From contig OY747704.1 in the NCBI GenBank assembly GCA_963556495.2, forward strand, positions 7,152,501 through 7,216,500: 64,000 nt of DNA, written 5' to 3'. The notes under the pieces were generated by a model. The model was not told the origin of the DNA and ran no database searches. It was given only the letters and a program-made list of their open reading frames with translations. Positions 1 through 9,789 of this stretch are shown here, piece by piece. The number at the start of each line of letters is the position of its first letter. Positions within the stretch are counted from its first letter, which is position 1. Both the position numbers and the translations under genes were made by a program. This DNA is from Valencia hispanica. Its lineage: Eukaryota; Chordata; Actinopteri; Cyprinodontiformes; Valenciidae.

Positions 1-321
1 CTCTTTATTTAGTCACACTTCATTAACATATTAAAAGAACAGGATGTCATGCACAAGAGCATGTGACTGAAACCAAAATGACATTTAAAAAGTACATTAG
101 AACTATGTGATAAAAACACCCTAAGAAAATGATAATACACCATTATTATTTTTCCCTAACAGGGGCCGACACTTAGACTTTTTTCTGCTTCCCTGCCTCT
201 GGTAAGGCAGAGAATGACACTTAGAATATTTTTTCTTTACACAAGACTCATCTTGTTAGAAGTTTTTCATTTTATTTCAACAAGTCAGTCAGTTGAATTC
301 ATAGATTCCTTCTGTGCCTTT
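1..321 (-). other. 3' UTR of the minus-strand recombinase-like gene
   Basis: The stretch after the stop codon (TAA at 324-322 on the minus strand) has no open frame. A poly(A) signal AATAAA is read on the minus strand at positions 9-4, about 310 bases past the stop. This suggests the transcript ends at or just beyond the left edge of the window. The assignment is inferred from position only. Confidence 0.45.
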
Positions 322-1263
322 TTACTGCACATGTTCCACCAAGAGTCGGTCAAAGTGTTGTCTAATGTCCCTTGCTTGAGCTACATCCAGGTGGAAAACA
401 TGGAACCAGTCAGCTGTGCCAGGGCTGTGACACATGAATTCAGACATTCGCTCGCGCTGTCTTACAGAGTTATGGTTCTTCACATGGGTTGCCACTGCGC
501 TCCTGATGTCCATGAAAGTAGGTCTCCCTGGCAGACCCATCTCTCTCCATGCCACCCGTAAGTACTGATCAACGAGGTGGCCGACAGACTTCCAAAGGGA
601 GCAAAGGACCTGGTTTGTTGGGGGACGGAGACCGGCCCGGATCTTCAACCATCGTTCCAGCCAGTCGAACTCTTCCGGCTTCAGGAAGATCTGCGCGGTT
701 CCGTATGATCCTTTTGTCTTGTGCTCATGCACGTTAATCAGGTAACCTTGCTCGGGGGACTTGCAGTTCTCCCTGGCCACCGCGACCTCTTCCACAGTCA
801 TGTTTACAAGGACCCCCTTTCTGTGGCCATAAATGCACAAGAGATACGCAGCAAAGTAACCAAAGAAAAGGGAAGTTAAGCGGCGCGAGGGGTGTTTAGC
901 GATTTCCTCCAGAAGCTCAAGGATCTTTCTGCTGGCACGCTCCCGACATCTGGTGAGGGTCTGCAGGGAAATTGCCCGCTCTGATTTCTTGGCCTTCAGC
1001 TCGATCTGGTAGCTGAGAAGGCCTCCACGGATCTCCTTAAGACAGTTCTGGATGGTACGGCACCCTGAAAAGATCTGTCTCTTGGAGAGCCTGCACTGGA
1101 CCGGCGGTGTGTCAGTCATGTACTGAAGGAACTTTTGGAGTTGACCCAGATAGTAGTGGACTGTGGACAGCTTCCTTCCATTCCTGAGCAGGTGTGAAGC
1201 CCATCTGCAAACATGCATAAAAAGAACCTGACATCCAAGCATTTTCACAGCAGATCTGCACAT
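322..1263 (-). CDS. Tyrosine-recombinase-like catalytic region (3' part of zinc-finger/recombinase gene)
   Basis: The 313-residue open frame has the layout of a phage-integrase-type tyrosine recombinase. A helical core-binding segment covers about residues 17-50. The catalytic part has GHRKG near residue 148 (first Arg), a Lys in HKTKG near 181-185, DIRSA near 252-256 (Arg of the HxxR box) and MCHS near 277-280 (late His). The nucleophilic Tyr is expected a few residues after that His. The segment ADWFHVF there has His or Phe instead, so strand transfer is probably lost. The preceding exon-like sequence (1290-1397) ends in a different frame, so there is a frameshift or an unseen splice near 1290-1300. 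Similar zinc-finger plus recombinase-like proteins are, from memory, a multicopy teleost family related to Crypton-type recombinases. Whether this copy is expressed, domesticated or a pseudogene cannot be told. The Met at 1263 is probably not the true start. Confidence 0.55.
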   Translation of the reverse strand: MCRSAVKMLGCQVLFMHVCRWASHLLRNGRKLSTVHYYLGQLQKFLQYMTDTPPVQCRLSKRQIFSGCRTIQNCLKEIRGGLLSYQIELKAKKSERAISLQTLTRCRERASRKILELLEEIAKHPSRRLTSLFFGYFAAYLLCIYGHRKGVLVNMTVEEVAVARENCKSPEQGYLINVHEHKTKGSYGTAQIFLKPEEFDWLERWLKIRAGLRPPTNQVLCSLWKSVGHLVDQYLRVAWREMGLPGRPTFMDIRSAVATHVKNHNSVRQRERMSEFMCHSPGTADWFHVFHLDVAQARDIRQHFDRLLVEHVQ

Positions 1264-1289
1264 CAGGCGAGCGAGGATTACACATGGAT

Positions 1290-1397
1290 TCGTTGAACAT
1301 TGTCTAGGAAAGCTGTGAGCATGAGTTTTTCAACTTCATTCGTGACGAGTTGAAACCTTTGATGTAAGCCTGGTAAGCTCCCAAGTATTTTGCTGTG
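1290..1397 (-). CDS. Candidate middle exon linking zinc-finger and recombinase exons
   Basis: On the minus strand a pyrimidine-rich stretch ending CACAG near 1398 looks like a 3' splice site. The upstream zinc-finger exon has a possible donor (AG followed by GTGATT) near 1483. Splicing these keeps the frame for about 36 residues, then the frame stops at an in-frame TAA near 1289. The recombinase frame is open one base away, so either a single-base indel disrupted the gene or the exon structure differs. Nothing in these residues is diagnostic. Confidence 0.3.
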
Positions 1398-1480
1398 AAA
1401 ACCACCAGACAACAAAAGCATCGTCATCTGAAGCACCATACCAAACCATACCATACCGTGCGACACATCAAATCTTCAAA

Positions 1481-2224
1481 TCACCTACTGATGGATTTAG
1501 GGAAACCGTTGCCCCTGGTCCCTGGGTCTGTGGGTCTGTCCTCGGACAGGTCCACTCCGGCTGCTGCTGATGTTGTTGCTGCTCCTGCTGGAACCAACGC
1601 ACAGGGGTCCAGTCTCTCCAGCACCACCACTGGGGAGAGGCCAACCCCGGCCGCTGCTCGCCCTGAACCCCGCGGTGGTGCAGGAGCTGAAGGGAGGGTC
1701 ACTCCGACTGCTGCCTCCCCTGAAAGAGACACCGGACATGGAGAGAGGACAACCGCGGGCCCTGGATCCGACAGTGGTGCTAGAGCTGAGGAGAGCTCTT
1801 GTTCAAGACAGGGTTCAACCCCAATATCAAGCTGTGAGACAAGGGGAGGATTGGGGTTGCTTTCCCTGAGGCTCCGGAGCAGGGAGATGGTTCTTGATTT
1901 TTTCGCAGCAGTGATGTTGCGCTCCCTCTGCTCAATGGAAAGCTCCTGATGGCTGCATCGCATGTGGTAGTCAAAGCGGGAATTCTTGTACAAACACCCA
2001 TTCACATTACACGGGTAGTCTCTTATATTGACCCGGCCTGAGGAGAGGTTGAGCAAAAGTCTTCTTTCCTCCAGATTGTTAACGAAGTGTGATCTTTTCA
2101 GGTGGCTTGGCAATGAGGCGAAGCTGTTGTTGCAAAGGGGACAGCACCGAGCCTTGCTTCCTGGGTTAGTGGTTTCCTTGGAGGAGGGGGAAAAAGACAA
2201 CATTTGTTCCACTTTACCAACCAC
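1481..2224 (-). CDS. C2H2-like zinc-finger exon of the recombinase-like gene
   Basis: The 247-residue frame starts at a Met at 2224. Two zinc-finger-like units are visible. The first has Cys at about 28 and 31 and His at 41 and 46 (CPLCNNSFASLPSHLKRSH). The second has Cys 72 and 77 and His 87 and 92. Between them lies ERRLLLNLSSGRVNIRD, a linker I associate with a teleost multicopy family in which the zinc fingers precede a tyrosine-recombinase-like domain. After about residue 120 the sequence becomes Pro/Ala/Gly/Ser-rich and variable. The recombinase-like region follows on the same strand, which supports a single gene. The upstream 2225-2500 is GC-rich and shows no further coding signal. Function is unknown; DNA binding is an inference. 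Confidence 0.5.
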   Translation of the reverse strand: MVGKVEQMLSFSPSSKETTNPGSKARCCPLCNNSFASLPSHLKRSHFVNNLEERRLLLNLSSGRVNIRDYPCNVNGCLYKNSRFDYHMRCSHQELSIEQRERNITAAKKSRTISLLRSLRESNPNPPLVSQLDIGVEPCLEQELSSALAPLSDPGPAVVLSPCPVSLSGEAAVGVTLPSAPAPPRGSGRAAAGVGLSPVVVLERLDPCALVPAGAATTSAAAGVDLSEDRPTDPGTRGNGFPKSISR

Positions 2225-2501
2225 CTGTCACCCGGCTGGGCTTTGGCCCAAACCCCCTCTATCCCCCCACCAGAACCGAACAGAAAGTCCACCAACCTGC
2301 CACGGACAAGGAAAGCCTGCCACCGACAAAAGAGGTTCACCGGCAGGCGCCGCTCTGCCTCAATTGGGGGAAAGGAACAGGTGGGCTTCGACCCAAACCC
2401 CCTCGTTCCGAACCGCAGACCCGAAGACAAAAGAGACCGACCTGAGACCGACAAGAAGCTGCAGCCATCTGACAAGGACAGCCAACGATAAACTCCCTTG
2501 A

Positions 2502-3108
2502 TTGAGGCTTGATGTGGAGCAGCTGTGTGCCATTGTCAGCTGCTGCCACTGTCACAACCGAGAAGACGGGATAAAAGAGCATAAATATGCAATAATAAAA
2601 GCAAACTTTGATTATCCAATGGCTAAACACTTTTTTGAAGCCCATAACAGCAACCCAGGTTCACTTATGGATGAAGGCCTAGAAAGCATCCAAAGAACAT
2701 TTGAGGTGATGACAGACTCAGATTACTTCTACAGAGAGAGACGTTCTATATCTATCAAATGAAAGCCACTACTTATCCAGGATTGAAGGAATACATTGAT
2801 TTCAGTCCTTTCTTGTAAGTGTAATTTCTTAATTTCTCTTTGGCATTACTGACATAATGCGCTTTTTTTATTTTCTTCTTCTGTCATAATCAGTGACGCC
2901 ATCTATTGGCCATGATCTGCTAAATCATGATGTTTTTATTCTTCCGAACCCAGGTGAATCTAATTATCCTATTTAAGCAGAATTTTTGTGTTGAGTGTTA
3001 CAACCTGATGAAGGCTGAGGCCGATACGCATGCGCTGTAACCCACATGTTTTAGCATTTTCTATATCATATAGTCATTTAAAATAAAGCCTTTTTATATT
3101 AAAAGAAG
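2502..3108 (+). mobile_element. Penelope-like element, 3' end with GIY-YIG endonuclease relic
   Basis: Residues from 2502 to 2762 include EHKYAIIKANF, PMAKHFFEAHN and EGLESI. This pattern matches the C-terminal GIY-YIG endonuclease region of Penelope-like retroelements, where an EH...SRHF.E.H...GIE order is usual. After a stop at 2760, a frame ending YIDFSPFL continues, which is like the family's C-terminus. The 3' noncoding part holds a hammerhead-like motif at 2990-3027 and an AATAAA at 3081. The reverse transcriptase is absent, so this is a short 5'-truncated, decayed copy. Confidence 0.6.
2990..3027 (+). ncRNA. Hammerhead-ribozyme-like motif (degenerate)
   Basis: CTGATGA at 3005-3011 is flanked by a four-pair hairpin (GTTG 2990-2993 with CAAC 3001-3004). 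It is followed by GGC-TGAG-GCC (3013-3022), a perfect stem II, and then GATA where GAAA is required. Penelope-like elements are known to carry hammerhead motifs in their terminal repeats, so the placement fits. The GAAA to GATA change and the lack of a proper NUH cleavage triplet before stem I suggest it no longer cleaves. Confidence 0.4.
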
Positions 3109-3539
3109 AGTGCCTTGGATTTTTCCTTTTTTTTAAAATACTTTTTTGATCCCAAAGAGAAATTAAGTGTTGTACCTCATACTATTCAATTCGTCAAGGA
3201 GCTGTAGTAGATTCACATAGCTGTAATCAGGATTGATCTCCTGTAGCAGTCTGTGTTGCAGCAAAACTTTAGAAGCCTCTGACTGAAGACTCTGTTGTGG
3301 TAGGATAGTCCCATGAAGAGGATCCTCAGGGTTGTCCAAAATTAATAAGAAACAGTCCGCTTTACATTCAGATAATTTTAACCTGTTAGTTTGCCTTAGA
3401 TTATGGCTAAAAGATGAATAGGTTAAAAGCACCATGTGTAAATGTGATAGTGGAATTAAAAGTTAAGTTCCATGCACCTCTCCTCTTCCTTAAAAAATAC
3501 AGCTTCCAGTTTTGTCCTTTATTTACACCAAAAATCTTA
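3109..3539. other. Unassigned AT-rich intergenic sequence
   Basis: No convincing coding frame or repeat end is visible. A 90-residue minus-strand frame (3163-3435) has no recognisable motif and is probably chance. Confidence 0.4.
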
Positions 3540-4828
3540 CCTTTTAATTCCCAGCTACCCTGTGATTAATTGGAGTTGCTTTCTGAAGAGGTGGGTCTTC
3601 AACAGTTTCTGGAAGATACAAAAGGAAGTCTGTTGGTAGGTCAAAATCATGGAATGAAAAAAGTTGTCTTAAATGTTTTCTAGGCAACAGTCCCTTGATG
3701 ACTTGAGTGACCGAGTTATGAAATGAGCTGTTAGGGGGGGCATTTAAGAAGATGGGAGCCATTCCATTAAGCATCTTGTAGACTAATATTAGTTATTTTA
3801 ATTTAACCCAAAAGACTAGTTCTTATTTGGCTGATTGAAGACCAGATGCTTTGCCAGGTTCTAAACCATCTGCAGAGGTTTTACTGCACAGGCTGGAACA
3901 CTAGCTGGAAAGGCATTGTAGTCGTCAAGGCGGACGATGCTCATAGACTGTTCCAACATAGCACTCATGACACTCAACTTTCTAACCAACTGTGTTGGAG
4001 CAAGAGATAGGGATACCATTCAGAAATTGTTGTGTGTTGATTTGGAAGTTTTAATATTAGAACAGTTTTATTGGAGATAACTGGCTTTCATCCATGTTAA
4101 TATGCCAGAGAGCCAGTCCAAGAATTGTGCTGAAATCATGTGGTTGTGAGGTGGGAATGACAGATAGAGGCAAGGCAATATATTTGGGAGATCTGGCCCA
4201 GTGAGATGGTGTATATAGCAAAGAGAAAAGGCTTCAGTAATGAGCTTTTAGGCAACCCTGTGGTGAGGTGGTGCACTGCAGAAGCATGAAAAGGCCATGA
4301 TACGTTGAATGACTGACCAATAAGATACAAAACTAGGAGTGTGCTCTCCCCTTGATCTCCAAGCTAGGGAGTTTGGGCAAAAGGATACAATGTTAATGTA
4401 GTTTACAATTCCAGTAAGATAAATCCTGAGGATTAGGCTGTTCTGCGATGGACTGGTGACAGGTTCAAGGTGTTGCTCACCCTTCGCCTTATGGCCGCTG
4501 GAGAATGACACCCTAAAAGGATAAGCGGTATAGACAATGGACAGATGGATTTTGTTATTGCACTTACTTTAAAGACTGCTGTTAATAGAGCGTATGTTGT
4601 GTATTGGCAACCTCTGAAACAAAGGAGGTTGTTTGGGAGAGGTATTCAATGATCTAATTGTGACCACCTTTTAATTGGTTTAAAATTGAAGAACAACTGC
4701 CCGATAGTTCTCCACATGAGCCGGAGGTATGAATGGTTTTTTGATCAATGGTGTTACCTGAGAATGTTTGAGTCTTGTAGGAAATGAACTGATTTCAGTG
4801 ATGCAAGTAATCACATCTGTGCCTGCCC
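3540..4828 (-). mobile_element. Old L2-type LINE, RT-to-C-terminus half (minus)
   Basis: Read on the minus strand from 4828 downward, decayed pieces follow the order of an L2-type reverse transcriptase. VTPLIKKP...VENYRAV is at about 4690-4790, and FAIYTISLGQ at about 4190-4230. A segment like LDWLSGILTWMKAS is near 4080-4130, and VPACAVKPLQMV near 3870-3920. A C-terminal KTHLF-like tail is near 3590. Stops and frameshifts are frequent. The RT breaks off exactly at 4828, and the preceding part of the same domain (TCPLDP block) is found on the same strand at 44756-44936. Confidence 0.55.
4435..4552 (+). repeat. SINE/LINE 3'-tail fragment
   Basis: The stretch has the familiar teleost tail order: CTGCGATGGACTGGTGAC, a C/G-rich middle, GCTGGAGAATGACACC, then GGATAAGCGGTATAGACAAT and a short GGACAGATGG end. 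A related tail occurs in the SINE at 47190-47460. It lies inside the old L2 and is too short to name more exactly. Confidence 0.5.
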
Positions 4829-5111
4829 AGTGTTGGGCAGGGCTGGACTGGTAATCTGGCATACCGGGCATTTGGGCTGACGCATTTGGGGGCCGGTTGA
4901 TATAATTTATTTTATTTTTTATTTTTTGGCCAACGACTGACCCATAAAGCAGGGACAGCGGCCAATTGGTTCATTTTCCATTGAGAATGAGGAGACACGT
5001 GACGAGAATGAAAAGACACGTAACAATATGGGCGGGGTCTCATGACATGGGCCGGAGTGGTGGCACTGGGACGGGGATACAGTCAATGGACGGGATGCTG
5101 GTGAGCTGAAA

Positions 5112-5287
5112 ATGGAGAAGGATAAGAAAGGCCCCGGTGGCGCTGAAAAAATACGGCTCAAAAAGCTGAAATCCCTGGAGGTGGAAGCTGCTAAATGTTT
5201 AAGGTTGACAGACCTATGTGGTGCCGGGGTCGCCACCACAGCAGCAGGTGCTGCTGCGAGGAGACGCGCAAAGTGGAGATATCCACG
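5112..5287 (+). pseudogene. First exon of a hAT transposase (KKxxGAEKxRLKK type)
   Basis: An ATG at 5112 opens a 58-residue frame beginning MEKDKKGPGGAEKIRLKK and containing KSLEVEAAKCLRLTDL. This basic, GAEK-containing N-terminus is typical of fish hAT transposases with ZMYM-like or TTF-type zinc fingers. The frame is followed directly by GTAAGT at 5288, a consensus 5' splice site. No downstream transposase exon is found before the element ends. The copy is therefore an internally deleted derivative that kept its first exon. Confidence 0.55.
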
Positions 5288-5289
5288 GT

Positions 5290-6011
5290 AAGTAACGTTA
5301 GTTGATTTTGTTAAATATGCCAAGCTGTGATACTTTCGGTTATTATTGTTCAGATGATTTAGCTAAGCTAGCTAACAGCTACTAACGGCAGTGGTCTCTG
5401 GTTGCCATAGCAACAGTAAACATTAAGGGGAGACACTACAGATGAATAGGGAAAAAAGTTAGCTTCAAGATACCTTCATGAAACTTGACAAACTTAATCC
5501 TAGTATTAAAACAAACATCTTTTGTATTAGAAGTTTTGATATAAATTTTGTTTAGATATGCAAATTAGGTGTAATCTGGTTAAAAATGTGCTAATTTGCA
5601 TATATTTGTAAACGTATCATCTCAAAATTGGTGAGAGACAGATTGAATTTTTCTTAAATTTTCTAATCATATACGTTATCAAAAACTTTTTACAGAGGGA
5701 AATAGGTTTATTTTATTTCATTACTTCATAAATGAAAAAACAGTGTCAGTAGCTCCAAAAAACTAATTTTCGCCCTGTTTTTTTACACAAAATAGCACCT
5801 TTTTTTTTAGAATGATGTATTGACAAATCGCTCTGTAATTTTCTTTCAGCTCTAAGTATAAGAACAATGGTGGAAAGTTTGGTGGATATAGGTATAACTG
5901 ATTTCAAGATTATTCGTTTTGAATGTTGGAAAAAACTAATTTTGAGAATAACGCAATTAAAGATTTGCATTAGATAATTCAATGCAATGTGAAGTCCAAA
6001 TGACCCTCGAA
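5290..6011. other. Noncoding AT-rich interior of the hAT element
   Basis: No coding signal is visible. A CCATAGCAACAG motif at about 5405 and several AT-rich runs are present but are not diagnostic. Confidence 0.4.
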
Positions 6012-7325
6012 TATATTCAATTCAATTCAATTCAGTTTATTTATATAGCGCCAATTCACAACAGATGTCATCTCAAGGCACTTAACAAGAAGTCATTTCA
6101 ATACATTTATACAAACATTCCAATCAGTTAAAAAGTTTCCTATTTAAGGAATCCCAGCAGATTGCGTCAGTCATTGGCGTGAGGTTGGGCAGATTTCCAA
6201 CCACAGCAATCCTTCAGCAATCCCTCATACTGAGCAAGCATGTAGCGACAGTGGAGAGGAAAAACTCCCCTTTAACAGGAAGAAACCTCCAACAGAACCA
6301 GGCTCAGTAGGAGCGGCCATCTGCCACGACCGTCTGGGGGTTTGAGAAGACAGAGCAGAACACAGAAGGAACAGAAGATCCGATATAAGAGAACTTTCTA
6401 TGTTACAGAAAGTAAAAAGTTGATAACAGGACACAGTGGATGTTCAGTTACTGAGAGGATCATCCCAGTCGATGCCCCCCGTCCAACAGGGCATTGCAGC
6501 CAAGCAGGATACCAGACCAGGTGTATCTTCGATGGGGAGAAAAACACTGAGAGAAAACAAAGTTAACAGTCGAAATAACAGAATGTACTGTAATACAACT
6601 GGAGAGTCGTAGGAGAAAAGGAAGTAGCAGAGTGAAGAAAATTGGTAAGTCTGTCCTCCAGCAGTCTAAGCCTATAGCAGCATAACTACAGAGATAGCTC
6701 AGGATGACCTAAGCCACTCTAACTATAAGCTTTATCAAAAAGGAAAGTTTTAAGCCTGGCCTTAAAAGTAAACAGAGTGTCTGCCTCACGGACTAAAGCT
6801 GGGAGCTGGTTCCACAGGAGAGGAGCCTGATAACTAAAAGATCTGCCTCCCATTCTACTTTTAGAGATCCTAGGAACTACAAGTAAACCTGCAGTCTGAG
6901 AGCGAAGTGCTCTTTTAGGAACATATGGAACAATTAGATCTCTGATGTATGATGGAGCTTGATTATTAAGGGCTTTGTATGTAAGAAGAAGGATCTTAAA
7001 TTCTATTCTGGATTTAACAGGGAGCCAATGAAGGGAAGCTAAAACAGGAGAAATGTGATCTCTCTTTTTAATATTCATCAGAACTCTTGCTGCCGCATTT
7101 TGGATCAACTGAAGGCTTTTAATGGCATTTTGTGGACTTCCTGATAGTAAAGAATTACAGTAGTCCAGCCTTGAGGTAACAAATGCATGGACTAGTTTCT
7201 CAGCATCACTCCTGGACAGGATGTTTCTAATTTTAGCAATATTCCGGAGGTGAAAGAAAGAAATCCTAGAAACCTGTTTAATATGGGATTTAAATGTCAA
7301 GTCTTGGTCAAAAATAACGCAGAGG
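6012..7325 (-). mobile_element. L2-type LINE, 5'-truncated, C-terminal RT and 3' UTR (minus)
   Basis: The 3' end at the left is a short (AATTC)n tail followed by TTTATTTATATAGCGCC, the reverse of the L2 3' end shared with the copies at 18164 and 42805. An open frame (6719-7300) encodes the C-terminal part of the reverse transcriptase. It includes RISFFHLRNIAKIRNIL, SRLDYCNSLLSG, LQLIQNAAARVL, ISPVLASLHWLPV and MGGRSFSYQAPLLWNQLP. The 5' break is at about 7325, within the same domain. It lies inside the hAT at 4838-7846, so it is younger than that element. The catalytic FADD box is not included. Confidence 0.85.
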
Positions 7326-7918
7326 TTTCAGGTTTGTTATTGGTCATTATTTTAAACAGGCATACCATTTTTGGACATTTTTCTTTTCACTTTTTCTTTT
7401 TTGGGGGCTTTTTGTTTAGACTGCTTCGCCTTAACAGGCAACCGGAAACAGTGAGACGGAAAATAGAACGCCAAATCTGCTGTCGCACCCACACTAAAAT
7501 GATAAAAATAGTCGATTTTAGAGGTGTTTCAGAGTTGTAGTTTGTTTTATTTTGAAAGCCAACATGTTAAGGATGTAAAATATCCACAAATCTCAAAATT
7601 GACCAGGTCACGAAAATTCCATGTTTTTGCCTTTAGTATCTTGCCTTAACATGAACTAATGTGTCAAGCCACATGTGCTTTATTTGTTGACTGCTATCAA
7701 GGAATATGACTCTCATTTGTACTGTAGTATGCATGAGAGGAGATGCTGCGAGATTTGTGGACTTTTATGTGGTGTCGGCTGATAATGTAGTGGGCTGGTC
7801 TGGACAGAAAATGCCAGGGCTGAATTTTTTTCCCAGTCCACCCCTGGTGTTGGGATTTACGGGAGTTAGAGGAATATATTACTTTTTTCAGTGATGTAGT
7901 AATATAACACGTTACCTA

Positions 7919-8317
7919 TGTTGGAAGGTATTTTTTACTCTAATTTAAAGCTTCTCTTAAAGGAACAGACACCCATTTAATTTTATGACCCCTAGGCTCT
8001 CTCGGGCTCTTGTTTCACCTTACAGCGTGCTCGTTCATTTCTGTAAAGAGGACCAATAAGAAACAACATACAACAGTTATAGATTTTAACAGCGAGACGT
8101 CATTCGCTGGGCTCAGTTCTCTTAACTGAGCACAGTTCAACGTCAGCACAGTTTTTATTGACCCACGAGTTGCATGAAACCCCTCCCCTCAGGTTCTTCA
8201 CATAAGGCAACGCGTGATGTACTACATTCTTCCTGATTGTTCACTGTTTCTAAGTGTTTCCACATGCACTACAGAATTAAACCCTCATACAACATTTACA
8301 GAATTTTTATCTCTTCA
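7919..8317 (-). repeat. 3' LTR of the tRNA-Trp ERV
   Basis: In element orientation it starts TGAAGAGATAAAAATTC and ends near CCAACA (here TGTTGG at 7919 on the plus strand). The copies at 17765-18163, 21456-21870 and 60484-60897 align along the whole length. A poly(A)-like AATAAA lies within the LTR. The neighbouring sequence on the inner side is purine-rich in element orientation. Confidence 0.8.
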
Positions 8318-8333
8318 TCTCCCTCTTTTGACC
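8318..8333 (-). other. Polypurine tract
   Basis: In element orientation the bases just before the 3' LTR read AAAAGAGGGAGA, a purine run that is the usual plus-strand primer site. Its exact abutment with TGAAGAG defines the LTR start. Confidence 0.6.
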
Positions 8334-8439
8334 TCTTATAATAATAAGAGGTCATCATATATAAAGAAAAACGTCAGGCATCACACTAATACAATCATAT
8401 CAATTTTGAGTCCTTCTTCTCTGGAACTTTTCGGATCAG

Positions 8440-9346
8440 CAGTCAAGTAATCTTGTTCTGGCCGGGAATTGTGCTCGTCCAACTCTCAGGACTCTGCACG
8501 CAGACCAGAGGATTGTTCTGCCTCTTTTAGCAGGGGTCTCAGCTTCTTTTCCTTCGAACCCTGCGCCCCAGCTGGGCAGCTCTGCTCTTCAAGCTGCCTT
8601 GCCACCTGATGGTGCACGTGTGCTGAAGTTGGAAACCTCTCAGCAGAGGGTTCAAGTAGGTTGTGTGGTCTGCTCGTCGCTGTTCTGCACCCGCTCTGGC
8701 TTGCTGCTCCTGGATGTCCTCTCAGGTGCGTCCTGGCCCCTCAGTGGGAGTGCATTGGCTCCAGCCTTTTTCTTTTTTCTGATGACCTGAGAGATCCTGG
8801 TCTGGTTGGCTGCTGGTCTCTCACCTGGTCAACAAAGCCTAAAAGAACAGCTCGCAACTAATTTGACTTTTCTGTTTTCTGTTTTTCTACTTTAATTTAT
8901 CTTAATCCCCGCTCCAGTGTTTCCTCTGTGGGAGCCCTCTGCCCCAGGAGCGGTGGTCGGCTGTAGCTGCCTGGGTGCTCTCCAGGTGGAGCTTGGGTGG
9001 AGGTGGGGGTCTTGGCCTTGCCTCTACTGGGCGCCCGGTGTCAGCCCCTCGGCTGCTGCTGTTAATCTACCGCTGCCGGGGCAGATGGCTCCTCTGATGG
9101 CGTTTCCTTGCATGGTTCATTTGCACTCGGCCCAATGTCCTTTTTTACTGTTGCTTTTAACTGTGTGTGTGCATGGGAGTTGGGTTGGGGGTGGGGGGTA
9201 TAACTGTGACCATGCTTTTAAATCTGTGGGGGAGGGAAGGGAATGTGGTTTTATGTGGAGTCATTTTAATCTGTAAAGCACTTTGTGATGCAACTTCTTG
9301 TATGAAAAGCACTTTATAAATAAAGTTTGATTTGATTTGATTTGAA
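8440..9346 (+). mobile_element. LINE 3' end (CR1/L2-like tail) inserted in the ERV
   Basis: A GC-richer stretch on the plus strand ends in CTGTAAAGCACTTTGTGATG, a run containing AATAAAG, and then (TTTGA)n at 9327-9346. This is the common 3' end of teleost CR1/L2-type LINEs. No coding part is recognised upstream, so the copy is mostly 3' UTR and severely truncated. The left boundary is approximate. Confidence 0.5.
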
Positions 9347-9789
9347 AACAGGATGAAAAAACAGGAAGCATCTGGTGTTTGGATGGTGCAAATGGTATGG
9401 TGAGCGTGTTAGACCGATCAAAAGAAAAAATGCTTTGCTGCTTAAAGCTTAACCCCTCACAGAAGGACCACAGTCTAATTTAATTCATTGACACTGCTAA
9501 CAGCCTAAGTTCATTAACCCTATAGTCTTATAAGATTTTACCACATCACCGTCTATTTTTATAAATTTTCTGAGCTGATGAAGCCTAATACTTTTATAAA
9601 AGAAAACTATCATTTTAACCTATTAACCAAAAGATTGTTGAACCCTAAAAAAATGCTTTTTTTTCTTTATTTATCTGAAATGCTTCAAAGCGACCAATTG
9701 AAAGGCCAAAAATAGTTGAAATCTAAGTTCCACTTGTGCCTAAGGATCTCCCCCTTTTTCTGAAAGAGAACTCCATGTACCAACCAATC

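Larger units (their letters stand above)
4838..7846 (+). mobile_element. hAT transposon, nonautonomous, with perfect 8-bp target duplication
   Basis: The element starts CAGGGCTGGACTGG (4838) and ends CCAGTCCACCCCTG (7846), imperfect inverted ends. GTGTTGGG flanks both sides (4830-4837 and 7847-7854), the 8-bp target duplication expected of hAT. The target is itself the end of the older hAT (CAGTGTTGGG). It carries one short coding exon (5112-5287) and a nested minus-strand L2 (6012-7325). Without the L2 it is about 1.7 kb. The rest is AT-rich and noncoding. Confidence 0.8.

Noticed and set aside
1395..1949. 184-residue plus-strand frame, Pro/Ala/Thr-rich
   Set aside because: It is antisense to the low-complexity tail of the zinc-finger exon and has no motif of its own.
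2990..3027. Active hammerhead ribozyme
   Set aside because: The required GAAA is GATA and the cleavage triplet is not in place.
8599..9276. Plus-strand frames of 60-119 residues
   Set aside because: They lie in the 3' untranslated tail of a LINE and show no domain.
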